DNA from: Advenella sp. S44
Lineage (GTDB): Bacteria > Pseudomonadota > Gammaproteobacteria > Burkholderiales > Burkholderiaceae_B
NCBI RefSeq assembly: GCF_002810445.1
Contig: NZ_NEXS01000009.1
Coordinates: 1 to 64,000, forward strand
DNA length: 64,000 nucleotides
Direction: 5' to 3'
Shown: positions 26,807 to 35,927 of the stretch, in pieces
Numbering within the stretch: the first letter of the stretch is position 1
Layout of the letters: every line of letters starts with the position of its first letter
Position numbers and translations under genes: made by a program
The notes under the pieces: model-generated
Databases searched by the model: none
What the model was told of the DNA's origin: nothing
Seen by the model: only the letters and a program-made list of their open reading frames with translations

Positions 26807-27910
26807 TTATTTTCCTGCTTTGAGCTCGGCCCACAAGCGCGTCTGCAAGCGGGCGATTTTGATTGGCTGGGCCTTGATCACAAAAAGGCTCTTTGCCACG
26901 TCGGGCGTCGGGTAAATCATCGGATTGTCGGCAATTTCCTTGTTCACGAATTCACGCGCCGCCTTGTTAGCATTGGGATAAAACATATTGTTGGTAATCG
27001 CCGCGTGCACTTCGGGCTCTTCAATATAATTGATGAATGCCATGGCGTTTTCCGGATGTGGCGCATCCTTGGGCACAGCCATCGTGTCGAACCAGGCAGG
27101 CGCGCCGCCGGCAGGAATATAGTAGTCGATGACGTCGTTTTTGTTGGCTTCCCTGGCGCGGCTGGCCGCAATCATCACGTCTCCGGAAAAGCCGTAAACC
27201 ATGCACAGGTCGCCCGAAGCCAGTTCATCGATATAACCCGATGAGCTGAATTGACGAATGTACGGTCGGATTTTCTTGAGCACATCCAGCGCGGCCTGAT
27301 AGTCTTCGGGCTTGTCGCTATTGGGATCCTTGCCCAGATAATGCAGAACTGCAGGAAACACCTGGGCCGCTTCGTCCAGGATGGAAATGCCGCAAGCCTG
27401 CATTTTCTTGGCGTTTTCGGGGTCGAATAACGTTTCCCACTTGCCCAGCTCCACATCATCACCCAGCGCCGCTTTGGCCTTGGTCACGTTCAGGCCAATG
27501 CCATTGGTACCGTAACCCCAGGGCACCAGGTATTGGTTACCCGGGTCGACCTGGGCGACCAGTTCCATAATGGCCGGGTCCAGATTCTTCCAGTTTGGTA
27601 TTTTTGACTTGTCCAGTTTCTGGAACAGGCCGCCTTCGATCTGGCGCGATGCGTAATGGGTTGAAGGCACAACCACGTCGTATCCTGATTTGCCGGTAAG
27701 CAGCTTGGCCTGCAAAATATCGTTGGTATCGTATGTGTCGTAGCGAACCTTGATGCCGGTTTGCTTCTCGAAACCCGGAATCGTGTCCGGCGCACTGTAT
27801 TCAGCCCAGTTGTAGACGTTCAGTACCTTTTGTTCAGCAGCATGAACGACATGTGCAGCGCAGGCCAGTGACATCGCCAGGACAAGGCGACGGACAGAGG
27901 ACGGTTTCAT
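26807..27910 (-). CDS. potF: Putrescine-binding periplasmic protein PotF
   Basis: A 367-residue solute-binding protein with a Sec signal peptide (MKPSSVRRLVLAMSLACAAHVVHA). The mature part starts VLNVYNWAEYSAPDTI, the standard polyamine-binding N terminus, and retains WGYGTNGIGLNV and the YWIPAGGAPAW-like region typical of PotF/PotD. It captures putrescine or related polyamines for PotGHI. It is the first gene of the pot unit; GGGGAAAA lies just upstream of its ATG, and a promoter may sit in 27911-27970. Confidence 0.93.
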   Translation of the reverse strand: MKPSSVRRLVLAMSLACAAHVVHAAEQKVLNVYNWAEYSAPDTIPGFEKQTGIKVRYDTYDTNDILQAKLLTGKSGYDVVVPSTHYASRQIEGGLFQKLDKSKIPNWKNLDPAIMELVAQVDPGNQYLVPWGYGTNGIGLNVTKAKAALGDDVELGKWETLFDPENAKKMQACGISILDEAAQVFPAVLHYLGKDPNSDKPEDYQAALDVLKKIRPYIRQFSSSGYIDELASGDLCMVYGFSGDVMIAASRAREANKNDVIDYYIPAGGAPAWFDTMAVPKDAPHPENAMAFINYIEEPEVHAAITNNMFYPNANKAAREFVNKEIADNPMIYPTPDVAKSLFVIKAQPIKIARLQTRLWAELKAGK

Positions 27911-27970
27911 TGCGTTTTCCCCAAATCAGGTTAGAAAAAAAAGAAATAATAAAGGCATTTTCTCCCAGGG

Positions 27971-28705
27971 TCACCGATTTTTTCCGCTTTGCTGATAATG
28001 CTGTTGCAGTTGGCCCGAAAAAATCACGCCCTGCTCTCCCAGCAGCTTTTGCAGCGAACGTCCGAGACGCTGCAGCGACTGTTCGCGCAAACTTGCCGTC
28101 ATGGGCCTGCGCGATGATTTGTCAAAGTCAATCAGCCAGATTTTCTGCGCATCGTCGACCAGAATGTTATGGGCGTTCAAATCGGCATGATAGACATTGG
28201 CGTCATGCAACTGGCGGATCGCTGTGCTCACCGGCTCGACCAGCCGGATACTGGCTGGCCCGGCCCTGCTGATGGCCTGGGCCAGCGACACCGTATTGTG
28301 CAGCCTTTCGGTCATAATGGCGGCGCGGTAAGTGACCCCGCGTCGCTGGTACGAGGCGGCCATGGCTCGCGGTACCGGCAGACCCTGCGCATGCAACTCA
28401 TTGAGCAGCGCAAATTCCGCAAAAGATCGGGTTCTCTCCTCGGATATCCACAAGTAGCGCTCGTCGACAAAGCGACTGATCAGTCCACCGCGATGGTAGT
28501 GGCGCAATACGGCTTCGCCCCAGGGCGTGGAAAGATACCAGGCGGTATTGCGTCCGCCATCGGAAACCTTGACTGCCTTATCGCCCCAGGTTCGTGGCGT
28601 AAAAATTTCAATACGGGCCGGAACGGGAAAGTCCGGATGTACGCGGATACCATGATGCATTTGACGCACTGGCCGATGAGTGCTGTTAAAGTGCGGATCA
28701 GCCAT
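27971..28705 (-). CDS. kdkA: 3-deoxy-D-manno-octulosonate (Kdo) kinase
   Basis: A 244-residue kinase of the KdkA/RIO-like LPS kinase family. I take the ATG at 28705 (MADPHFNSTHRP). Kinase residues are clear: catalytic Asp175 and metal-binding Asn180 in YHADLNAHN, and the DFD-type Asp193 in LIDFDKSSRR. It would phosphorylate Kdo in the lipid A-Kdo acceptor, as in Haemophilus and Bordetella, where a single phosphorylated Kdo is present. It overlaps the globin stop by eight bases, an unexpected translational linkage, and lies ahead of potF. Confidence 0.9.
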   Translation of the reverse strand: MADPHFNSTHRPVRQMHHGIRVHPDFPVPARIEIFTPRTWGDKAVKVSDGGRNTAWYLSTPWGEAVLRHYHRGGLISRFVDERYLWISEERTRSFAEFALLNELHAQGLPVPRAMAASYQRRGVTYRAAIMTERLHNTVSLAQAISRAGPASIRLVEPVSTAIRQLHDANVYHADLNAHNILVDDAQKIWLIDFDKSSRRPMTASLREQSLQRLGRSLQKLLGEQGVIFSGQLQQHYQQSGKNR

Positions 28706-29117
28706 CTTTATTTCGCATCCAGTCGGCAACGCCGAAAAACGAATGCAGCAAATGCTCCTGCAAAGGCGCTGGCACATTGCAGTCGATCATGGCCCGCCCC
28801 ATGCAGGCGACCCATTCATCACGTTCCCGGATGCCGATGGCAAAGGGCAGATGCCGGGCGCGCAACATGGGATGTCCGAATTTTTCGATATACCGGTCCG
28901 GTCCGCCCAGATAGCCGCTCAGAAAGAGAAACAGCTTTTCGCGGGCGCTATCGAGCGAGTCGCCATGCGTGGCGCGCAATGCCTTGAAGTCATCCTCCAG
29001 GTCCATCAGGTCATAGAAGCGTTCCACCAGGGCATGCAGGCCGGCCTGGCCGCCGATCTGGTCATAAAATGTCGTTGTGGTATCAAGATTTTCCACAATA
29101 TTCAGTGTTCTTGCCAT
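28698..29117 (-). CDS. Group II truncated haemoglobin (GlbO-like)
   Basis: A 139-residue 2/2 globin. The start region FYDQIGGQAGLHALVERFYDLM and the GHPMLRARHLPF segment with the likely proximal His89 are diagnostic, and Trp102 matches the invariant Trp of group II. Such globins bind oxygen and react with nitric oxide or peroxide. Its ATG overlaps the stop of the FtsX-like permease by one base (TAATG), and its own stop overlaps kdkA, so it is embedded in an envelope-type operon. Confidence 0.93.
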   Translation of the reverse strand: MARTLNIVENLDTTTTFYDQIGGQAGLHALVERFYDLMDLEDDFKALRATHGDSLDSAREKLFLFLSGYLGGPDRYIEKFGHPMLRARHLPFAIGIRERDEWVACMGRAMIDCNVPAPLQEHLLHSFFGVADWMRNKDG

Positions 29118-31627
29118 TAGTCGGCACTCCGTAAAATGAGTAGCGGGGGTGTATTTTTGACAGCACGCAAGGCCATTTTACCCCCCGCCCATGAGGCAAC
29201 CATGCCCAATACGATTCCACTTATCCAGGGCATGATGCCGGTTTTGAGCGTGATGTCGAAGACTTGCACGGCCAGCAGCTGCGCAATCAGTATTGCAAAA
29301 CCGGCAGCGAGCGTGCCCGACACTACGCCGATAACAATCAGTTCGCTGCGCTGCGCCTGGTCCAGTTGCCTTGAAGTCGCCCCCATGGCACGCAGCAGTC
29401 CCGCCTCGTACATCCGCTCATCCTGGGTAGAAAGAAAGGCGGTGCTAAGCACCACAATGCCGGCGGCCAGTGTAAACACAAACAAAAACTGTACCGCAGC
29501 CGCAACGCTATCGAGAATAGTCTGTAACTGACGCAATATGCCCGAAACATCAAACACGGTGATATTGGGAAACTGGCTGACCACATCCTGGGTGAATGCC
29601 GCTTTTTGCTCGGGCAGATGAAAAGCGGTAATCCAGGTGGCCGGCTTGTCCTGCAAGACCGCGGGCGAGAGGATGGCAAAAAAATTCACTTGCATCGAAT
29701 CCCATTTGACTGTTCTGAGACTGGTCACTTTTGCACTGACCGGCTCACCGGCGACATCGAAGGTCACCTCATCATTGAGTTTGACGCCAAGCTGGGCTGC
29801 AATATCGTCTTCAAACGAGACTTCGGCGGCAGCCGGGTCCAGCCAGCGACCGCTGGCGATACGGTTACTCGCCGGCAGCTGGGTGAGCCAGGACAGATTG
29901 AACTCGCGTTCGGCAAGCCGCTGGGTACGTTCAGAAGCATAGGCCGAAGGATCAACGTCCTTATCGCCAATGCGAACAAGACGCCCCCGCACCATGGGAT
30001 CAAGTAAGGGCGCATCCAAACCCGCTGCGGCAAACATCTCGCCTAGCGCCGGCTTTTGCTCCTCCTGAATATTTATCAGAAAGCGGTTGGGGGCATCGGG
30101 GGGCAGATTGTTCTGCCAGGCGGCCAGCAAATCGGTGCGCAGCAAGCCCAGCAGCAGGATAATCATGATTCCCAGCGTCAGCGCGCATATTTGCACAACG
30201 GTCATGCCACGCCGGTTCACCAGTCCGGCCAGGGCGAAGCGCAAAACCGGCCGTGACACCAGTCTGTGGCGCAGCTTTGCCAGCAGGCGCAGAATGATCC
30301 AGGTGATAAACGCACACACCAGCATGGCCCCGATAAACCCGCCGGCACTGATGAGCGCCAGGGTGGTATTACCAGTATGCAGCAACAGCAGGCCGACCCA
30401 GATGAAGATCCCCACCGCAATGGCGATCAATGGCCTGCCGGTCGCCACATCCAGCTCGCGGCGCAGCGCCTTAAGCGGTGGCACTCGCGACAGGTGCATG
30501 ACCGGTATAACCGAAAAGCCGAAAGCCAGTACCCAGCCTGTGACCAGGCCTGCCAAGCCAGGTGCCCAAGACACTGCTGGCAACGTGGCGGGAATCAGCC
30601 CTGCCAGGAAATACATCAGCACATAATGCAGCGCCAGGCCCAAAATCACGCCAACCACCGAGGCGAACGTGGCAATCAGCAAAAATTCAATCGCCACCAG
30701 CCTTAATATGGTTCCCTGGGTAGCGCCAAGACTGCGCATGACAGCTAGGCCGTCCTGATGGCGGCTAGAAAAACGCCTTGCGGCAAGGGCGATAGCGACA
30801 CTGGCGATCATCACGCTCAGGACCGAAACCAGCGAAAGGAACTGTTCTGCGCGGTCCAGCGATGCCCGGATTTCAGGGCGGGCCGAATCGGTGCCGATAA
30901 TCTGGCGTCCCTTGGCGGGTCGATCCGTCAGCCATACGCGCATCTGTCTGACGGCGTCACCGTCACCGGCAAGCAACAAGGTCTCCTTCACCCGACTGCC
31001 CGGCACCAGCAGACCCGTTGCTTGCATGTCTGCCTCGTTCATCATCAACCGCGGCGCAATATTGACAAAGGCGACATTGCGATCGGGCTCGTTTTCAATG
31101 ATTGCCGACACCTGCAAGGTGGACATGCCCACTCGCAATGGCGCCTGCGGCGATGCCTGCAACTGGGCAAGCAGTGCCGGATCCACCCATGCTGTCCCTG
31201 CTGGCGGAATGGTTTGTACAGACTGCCGTGCATCCGACTGTTTGCTCTGGTCCGCTTCTTGCAAGGTCACGGTCCCTTTTAACGGATAGTTCGCTGAGAC
31301 CACTTTGATAGAGGCAAGTCTGGAGTGATCGCCAAACGTCACCATAGACGGAAACTGCCAGGTTTTGGCCGTTTGCAGTCCCAGAGCGCCGGCATGTTCG
31401 AGCACTTCAGGTTCAATGGGAGTATCCGATTCGAATAGCAGGTCTGCCCCAAGCACCTGGCCGGCGTTGTCGTTCAGGCCTGAAGAGACACGGTCGGCCA
31501 GAAACCCAACGCTGCATACTGCGGTCACCGCCACAACCAGGGCCAATGCCAGCAGACGCAATTCTCCCGATAGCCAGTCGCGGCGAAACAAGCGCCATGC
31601 CATTTGCCATATAGCCAAGGGACCCAA
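29117..31627 (-). CDS. FtsX-family ABC transporter permease (YbbP-like)
   Basis: An 836-residue membrane protein with two FtsX domains: a first transmembrane helix near residues 20-45, a large periplasmic segment to about residue 255, a helix cluster (about 260-440), a second periplasmic domain, and three terminal helices. The organisation is that of YbbP, which normally pairs with the ATPase YbbA near the lipase TesA. No ABC ATPase gene lies beside it here; TauE/SafE precedes it and a globin follows. Function unknown; possibly extraction of lipids or lipoproteins. A partner ATPase must be encoded elsewhere. Confidence 0.88.
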   Translation of the reverse strand: MGPLAIWQMAWRLFRRDWLSGELRLLALALVVAVTAVCSVGFLADRVSSGLNDNAGQVLGADLLFESDTPIEPEVLEHAGALGLQTAKTWQFPSMVTFGDHSRLASIKVVSANYPLKGTVTLQEADQSKQSDARQSVQTIPPAGTAWVDPALLAQLQASPQAPLRVGMSTLQVSAIIENEPDRNVAFVNIAPRLMMNEADMQATGLLVPGSRVKETLLLAGDGDAVRQMRVWLTDRPAKGRQIIGTDSARPEIRASLDRAEQFLSLVSVLSVMIASVAIALAARRFSSRHQDGLAVMRSLGATQGTILRLVAIEFLLIATFASVVGVILGLALHYVLMYFLAGLIPATLPAVSWAPGLAGLVTGWVLAFGFSVIPVMHLSRVPPLKALRRELDVATGRPLIAIAVGIFIWVGLLLLHTGNTTLALISAGGFIGAMLVCAFITWIILRLLAKLRHRLVSRPVLRFALAGLVNRRGMTVVQICALTLGIMIILLLGLLRTDLLAAWQNNLPPDAPNRFLINIQEEQKPALGEMFAAAGLDAPLLDPMVRGRLVRIGDKDVDPSAYASERTQRLAEREFNLSWLTQLPASNRIASGRWLDPAAAEVSFEDDIAAQLGVKLNDEVTFDVAGEPVSAKVTSLRTVKWDSMQVNFFAILSPAVLQDKPATWITAFHLPEQKAAFTQDVVSQFPNITVFDVSGILRQLQTILDSVAAAVQFLFVFTLAAGIVVLSTAFLSTQDERMYEAGLLRAMGATSRQLDQAQRSELIVIGVVSGTLAAGFAILIAQLLAVQVFDITLKTGIMPWISGIVLGMVASWAGGKMALRAVKNTPPLLILRSAD

Positions 31628-31649
31628 GGTGTTCTCCTGAAAAAAGGAT

Positions 31650-32420
31650 TTATTTGAACAGCAACAGCGCCACTGTCAAATACAGCACGCCGGCAAAGAT
31701 CAGTTTAAGCGTGCGCTCGGGCAGATAAAACGCCAGGCGCACGCCCTGCCGGATCATCAACATACCACCCAGCGAAAGCGCAATACCCACGGTCCAGTCC
31801 GTATTGCCGTGCCACGAATAGGTTATTAACGCCACCAGCGAACCGGGAAGGATCATGGACAGCGCCATTGCCTGTGCTGAGGTCTGCCTGAATCGGTAGA
31901 CGACAGTCATGACCGGCACCAGAATAAGCGATCCGCCGACCCCGAACAGGCCGCCAATCACGCCTGAAATAGACCCCAGTATGACATATTGTATAAAGCC
32001 CATACGCAAGGATGGCGCTGCCGGGCTCGCTTCGCGTTTTTTGCCTTTTCGCAGCGTCTGCCATACATAGAACGTGGCCACCGAACCCAGAAAAAGTGCA
32101 AACAGGTTACGCAACAAAACGGGGCTCATGCCCTGTGCAACCAGTGCCGCCAGATGTGTTGTTATCACATTGGCAGCCACGCCGATGGCTACGCTACGAA
32201 AATCAATAGGCGAGCGCTTGTGATAATTTCGCAGGGTCAACACCACATTGGACGCAATCATAAGCAGGGCCGTGCCCTGCGCCAGTTGCTGCGGCATCGA
32301 AAACACCAGTGCCAGCATGGGAATGGCGATCAGGCCGCCGCCGATTCCGACAATGGCGCCCACAAACCCGATGGCTGCGCCAAGCGAAACAAACAACAGC
32401 AGATTCAAATACCAATCCAT
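31650..32420 (-). CDS. TauE/SafE family membrane transporter
   Basis: A 256-residue protein with about eight transmembrane helices and the duplicated family motif: GFVGAIVGIGGGLIAIPML in the first half and GVIGGLFGVGGSLILVPVM in the second. The family exports sulfite, sulfonates or other organosulfur anions; the substrate is not evident here. It lies 22 bases upstream of the FtsX-like permease on the same strand, and downstream of radA. Confidence 0.92.
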   Translation of the reverse strand: MDWYLNLLLFVSLGAAIGFVGAIVGIGGGLIAIPMLALVFSMPQQLAQGTALLMIASNVVLTLRNYHKRSPIDFRSVAIGVAANVITTHLAALVAQGMSPVLLRNLFALFLGSVATFYVWQTLRKGKKREASPAAPSLRMGFIQYVILGSISGVIGGLFGVGGSLILVPVMTVVYRFRQTSAQAMALSMILPGSLVALITYSWHGNTDWTVGIALSLGGMLMIRQGVRLAFYLPERTLKLIFAGVLYLTVALLLFK

Positions 32421-32530
32421 GCTTTCTCATTTAAAAAGGCCTGCGCCGGCATTGCTGCTGCTGCGCTTCTCAATTAATCATGTCTGAAACTGTTATCGGC
32501 AAGCCCGGGACGCTCCCGGCCAGCCGCCAC

Positions 32531-33892
32531 TCAGCGTATCAGCTCCAGCACTTCATCCAGCCGGGAAACCGCTTTGATTTCCAGCCCCTCTATCGGCTGC
32601 CTTGGGGCGTTGTGCTTCGGGATGAGCGCAATGCTGAAACCCAGCTTGGCCGCTTCGCGCAGCCGCTCCTGCCCACGCGGCGCCGGACGCACTTCACCAG
32701 CCAGCCCGACTTCGCCAAAGGCGATCATTCCCTTGGGCAACGGTTTGTTACGAAGCGAAGACAGGATTGCCAGCAGGACGGGCAAATCCGTTGCGGTTTC
32801 AGTAATTCGCACGCCGCCTACGGCATTCACAAATACGTCCTGATCATACGTGGCCACGCCCGCATGACGGTGCAACACCGCCAGCAACATCGCCAGACGG
32901 CTGCCATCAACCCCCAGCGTCAGTCGGCGTGGGTTTGGAACGTGTGCCGTATCCACCAGCGCCTGGATCTCTACCAGCAGCGGACGGCTGCCTTCCTGGG
33001 TGGCGACCACACAGGAACCGGGCACATTATCGGTATGCTGGGATAAAAATAGCGCCGAGGGATTGCTTACCCCCTTGAGGCCCTTGTCCGTCATGGCGAA
33101 CACGCCCAATTCGTTTACGGCGCCGTAGCGGTTCTTGAAAGCCCGGATCAGCCGAAAAGAGGAGTCGGTTTCCCCTTCAAAATACAGGACAGTATCCACA
33201 ATGTGTTCCAGGACACGGGGGCCGGCCAGCGTGCCGTCCTTGGTCACATGGCCGATCATGACCATGGCAACGCCGGTCTGCTTGGCAATGCGCGTAAGCT
33301 GGGCTGCGCATTCGCGTACCTGCGATACCGAGCCGGGGGCGGAAGTCAACTCGGCAGAGTACAAGGTCTGGATGGAATCGATCACCGCCACCGCAGGCTT
33401 ATACTGCTGAAGGACTGCCTGGATGCTTTCGAGCTGGATTTCCGCCACCAGTTGTACGGCGCCGGTAGCCAGGTCCAGACGTTTGGCCCGCAGCGCCACC
33501 TGTTCGGCCGACTCTTCGCCGGTAATGTACAGGACCTGTGCTCGCAGCGAGAGCGACGCCAGCGCCTGCAGCAACAATGTGGATTTGCCGATACCCGGGT
33601 CGCCACCGATCAGCACCACGCCGCCGGGCACAAGCCCGCCGCCGAGCACCCGGTCAAATTCGGATAAACCGGTAGGTTGCCGCGGTGTGTCGCGCGCCTC
33701 GATATCGGCCAGGTTTCTTACTGGCGCGGCCTGCGCCAGGTGGGCATAACGGTTGGGCGCGACTGCCGCACTGCCCCGCTCTACGGTTTCCACCATGGTA
33801 TTCCATGCCTGACAGTGTGGGCACTGTCCCTGCCATTTGGCACTGACGCCCCCGCACTCCTGACATACATACACCGTTTTTGCCTTTGCCAT
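32531..33892 (-). CDS. radA: DNA repair protein RadA
   Basis: A 453-residue RadA/Sms. The N-terminal C4 zinc finger uses Cys10, Cys13, Cys24 and Cys27; Walker A GGDPGIGKSTLLLQ has Lys103; the RadA-specific KNRFG motif is present as FKNRYGAVNELGVF; a Lon-like domain closes the protein. It helps branch migration during recombination. It follows alr and the short-chain dehydrogenase on the same strand; alr near radA is common in betaproteobacteria. Confidence 0.97.
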   Translation of the reverse strand: MAKAKTVYVCQECGGVSAKWQGQCPHCQAWNTMVETVERGSAAVAPNRYAHLAQAAPVRNLADIEARDTPRQPTGLSEFDRVLGGGLVPGGVVLIGGDPGIGKSTLLLQALASLSLRAQVLYITGEESAEQVALRAKRLDLATGAVQLVAEIQLESIQAVLQQYKPAVAVIDSIQTLYSAELTSAPGSVSQVRECAAQLTRIAKQTGVAMVMIGHVTKDGTLAGPRVLEHIVDTVLYFEGETDSSFRLIRAFKNRYGAVNELGVFAMTDKGLKGVSNPSALFLSQHTDNVPGSCVVATQEGSRPLLVEIQALVDTAHVPNPRRLTLGVDGSRLAMLLAVLHRHAGVATYDQDVFVNAVGGVRITETATDLPVLLAILSSLRNKPLPKGMIAFGEVGLAGEVRPAPRGQERLREAAKLGFSIALIPKHNAPRQPIEGLEIKAVSRLDEVLELIR

Positions 33893-33970
33893 ACCGCCCC
33901 TGATTTCCCATGCCCTGCAAGGGCGTCCTGATTTAATAAACGAAAAAGCAAGCGGCTTGGCGCCACCTGT

Positions 33971-34678
33971 CTACAGGGATGCGCCGCCGTCCACGCCCAG
34001 ATTCTGTCCGGTAATGTAAGCCGCTTCATCCGAGAGCAAAAACGCCACGGTGGCCGCAACTTCTTCGGGACGACCCAGCCGTTTCATAGGCACGCGTGTG
34101 AGCATCTGTTTTTCTTGCTCGCTGCCCGGCGGCTGACCCTTGCGGAAAAACTCGGTTTCGATCGGGCCGGGCGAGACGGCATTAACGGTAATACCGTACT
34201 CAGCCAGCTCAAGCGCCCAGGTTTTGGTGCAGCCGATCAGCGCCGCCTTGGATGCTGAATAGCTTGTGCGCCCTGCCTTGCCGCCTGCTGCGCGACTGGC
34301 AATGTTCACAATCCGGCCTTCACGACGCACCTTCATTGATTCCACAAAGGCCTGTGTGACCTGAACGGCAGCACGCAGATTGACATCATAAGACTGATAC
34401 AGGGACGACAGATTCACTTGACCCAGGTTCTCGGCCAGGACGATACCCGCGTTGTTGACCACGGCATCCACCGGGTATTTCTCGCGGATCATGCGCAGCA
34501 TTTCTTCGGTGTGGCCCGCATCATTCAAATCACATTGATACAGAAAGCCCGGAAAGTCAATATCACTGACCTGCCTGGCGATGCCTATCACATGGGCGCC
34601 GGCATCGCTCAGGCGGCGGGTAATGGCCCATCCTATGCCTTTGGTAGCACCGGTTACAAGGACGCACTTATTTTTCAA
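33971..34678 (-). CDS. Short-chain dehydrogenase/reductase (FabG-like)
   Basis: An NAD(P)-dependent SDR of 235 residues. I choose a TTG start at 34678 because AGGAG lies five bases ahead of it and the Rossmann strand KNKCVLVTGATKGIG follows at once; the longer frame would lie inside alr. The cofactor motif TGATKGIG, NNAG, and the catalytic Ser128-Tyr140-Lys144 set are present, and the C terminus (YITGQNLGVDGGASL) is FabG-like. The substrate may be a 3-oxoacyl thioester, but this is not certain. It overlaps alr by 11 bases. Confidence 0.88.
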   Translation of the reverse strand: MKNKCVLVTGATKGIGWAITRRLSDAGAHVIGIARQVSDIDFPGFLYQCDLNDAGHTEEMLRMIREKYPVDAVVNNAGIVLAENLGQVNLSSLYQSYDVNLRAAVQVTQAFVESMKVRREGRIVNIASRAAGGKAGRTSYSASKAALIGCTKTWALELAEYGITVNAVSPGPIETEFFRKGQPPGSEQEKQMLTRVPMKRLGRPEEVAATVAFLLSDEAAYITGQNLGVDGGASL

Positions 34679-35843
34679 TGGACTCTCCTGGGTGTTCAAT
34701 GTGAACCGGAACGCGCCTGGCCAGCGCACACAGCAGTTCGTAGGCAATTGTACCCGCCGATGCCGCAACATCGTCGATGTGCGGGCCATCATTGCCCCAC
34801 AGGGTCACCCAGTCGCCGACAGCGGCATCGGGTATCGGATCCAGATCAATAGTGAGCATATCCATTGAGACGCGCCCGGCCAGCTGGGTTGCCACGCCAT
34901 TGACCGACGCCGGTGTCCCCGACGGCGCGCTGCGCGGATAGCCGTCAGCATAGCCACAGGCCACCACGCCAATACGCATATCGCGCGTAGCGGTATAGGT
35001 AGACCCGTAACCCACGCTCTGTCCCTCTTTCACATGCTGGATGGAAAGCAGACGCGCCTGCAGCGTCATGGTCTGACGCAGGCCGAACTCCTGGCCGGTG
35101 GTATTGGCAAAAGGCGAAGAGCCATACAGGCAAATGCCGGGGCGCACCCAGTTGTCAGCGGCAGAAACTGCAAGTTGCGGGTACCGTAGAACCGCAGCCG
35201 AATTGCACAGACTGATACTGCCTGCTCTATCGCCCACTGTATCGCGAAATAGCTGTACAGGTCCGTCGACTGCCCCCTGCGCGCCATCGGCATCAGCAAA
35301 ATGCGTCATAAAGCCAATCCGCCCGACTTTGCCTTGCTGCTGCAACGCCAGTAGATCCTGATGAGCGTCGGCAAACTGCTGCGGCGCAAAGCCCAGCCGA
35401 TTCATGCCCGTATTGATTTTCAGAAAGACATCCAGCGGCCCCGCCAGTGTGCTTGCCTGCAGCATGCGGATCTGGTCAGGATGGTGAATGGTGCTGACGA
35501 CGCGGTTTTGCTGCAATACCGGCAAATCCCCTGGCTCGAAGAAACCTTCGAGTAAAAGCAGCGGCCCCTGCCAGCCGGCGTCGCGACAGCGGACAGTCTC
35601 TTGCAAATCCAGCATGGCAAGACCATCGGCCTGGGAAAAACCGGCGATGGCGGTTTCCAGTCCGTGACCATAGGCGTTGGCCTTGATGACGGCCCAGATA
35701 TGGGTCGCTCCGGCCTGCGCTGCCGGCGTGCCGCCATGGCCGCCGGCCGGCGCTTGTCGCGCATTGTCAAGGTATTGCCGGATAATGCTCAGATTATGCG
35801 ACATGGCCTGCTGTGATATCAATGCCCGGATGGGACGCGGCAT
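34668..35843 (-). CDS. alr: Alanine racemase, biosynthetic
   Basis: A 391-residue PLP enzyme interconverting L- and D-alanine for peptidoglycan. The PLP lysine is Lys54 in WAVIKANAYGHGLE and the second catalytic base is Tyr279 in VGYGSTYTA, followed by the conserved CGYADGYPR. An insertion rich in Ala/Gly/Gln (about residues 30-46, QAPAGGHGGTPAAQAG) lengthens the N-terminal barrel. It is divergent from hpnC and overlaps the SDR gene. Confidence 0.96.
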   Translation of the reverse strand: MPRPIRALISQQAMSHNLSIIRQYLDNARQAPAGGHGGTPAAQAGATHIWAVIKANAYGHGLETAIAGFSQADGLAMLDLQETVRCRDAGWQGPLLLLEGFFEPGDLPVLQQNRVVSTIHHPDQIRMLQASTLAGPLDVFLKINTGMNRLGFAPQQFADAHQDLLALQQQGKVGRIGFMTHFADADGAQGAVDGPVQLFRDTVGDRAGSISLCNSAAVLRYPQLAVSAADNWVRPGICLYGSSPFANTTGQEFGLRQTMTLQARLLSIQHVKEGQSVGYGSTYTATRDMRIGVVACGYADGYPRSAPSGTPASVNGVATQLAGRVSMDMLTIDLDPIPDAAVGDWVTLWGNDGPHIDDVAASAGTIAYELLCALARRVPVHIEHPGESIEK

Positions 35844-35927
35844 GGTGTGGCTCCACTAGTCAAATTCATCGTACTTGAACGATCAGCATAAATTATAATC
35901 ATTGCATCACTACATTAGCGCGTATTC

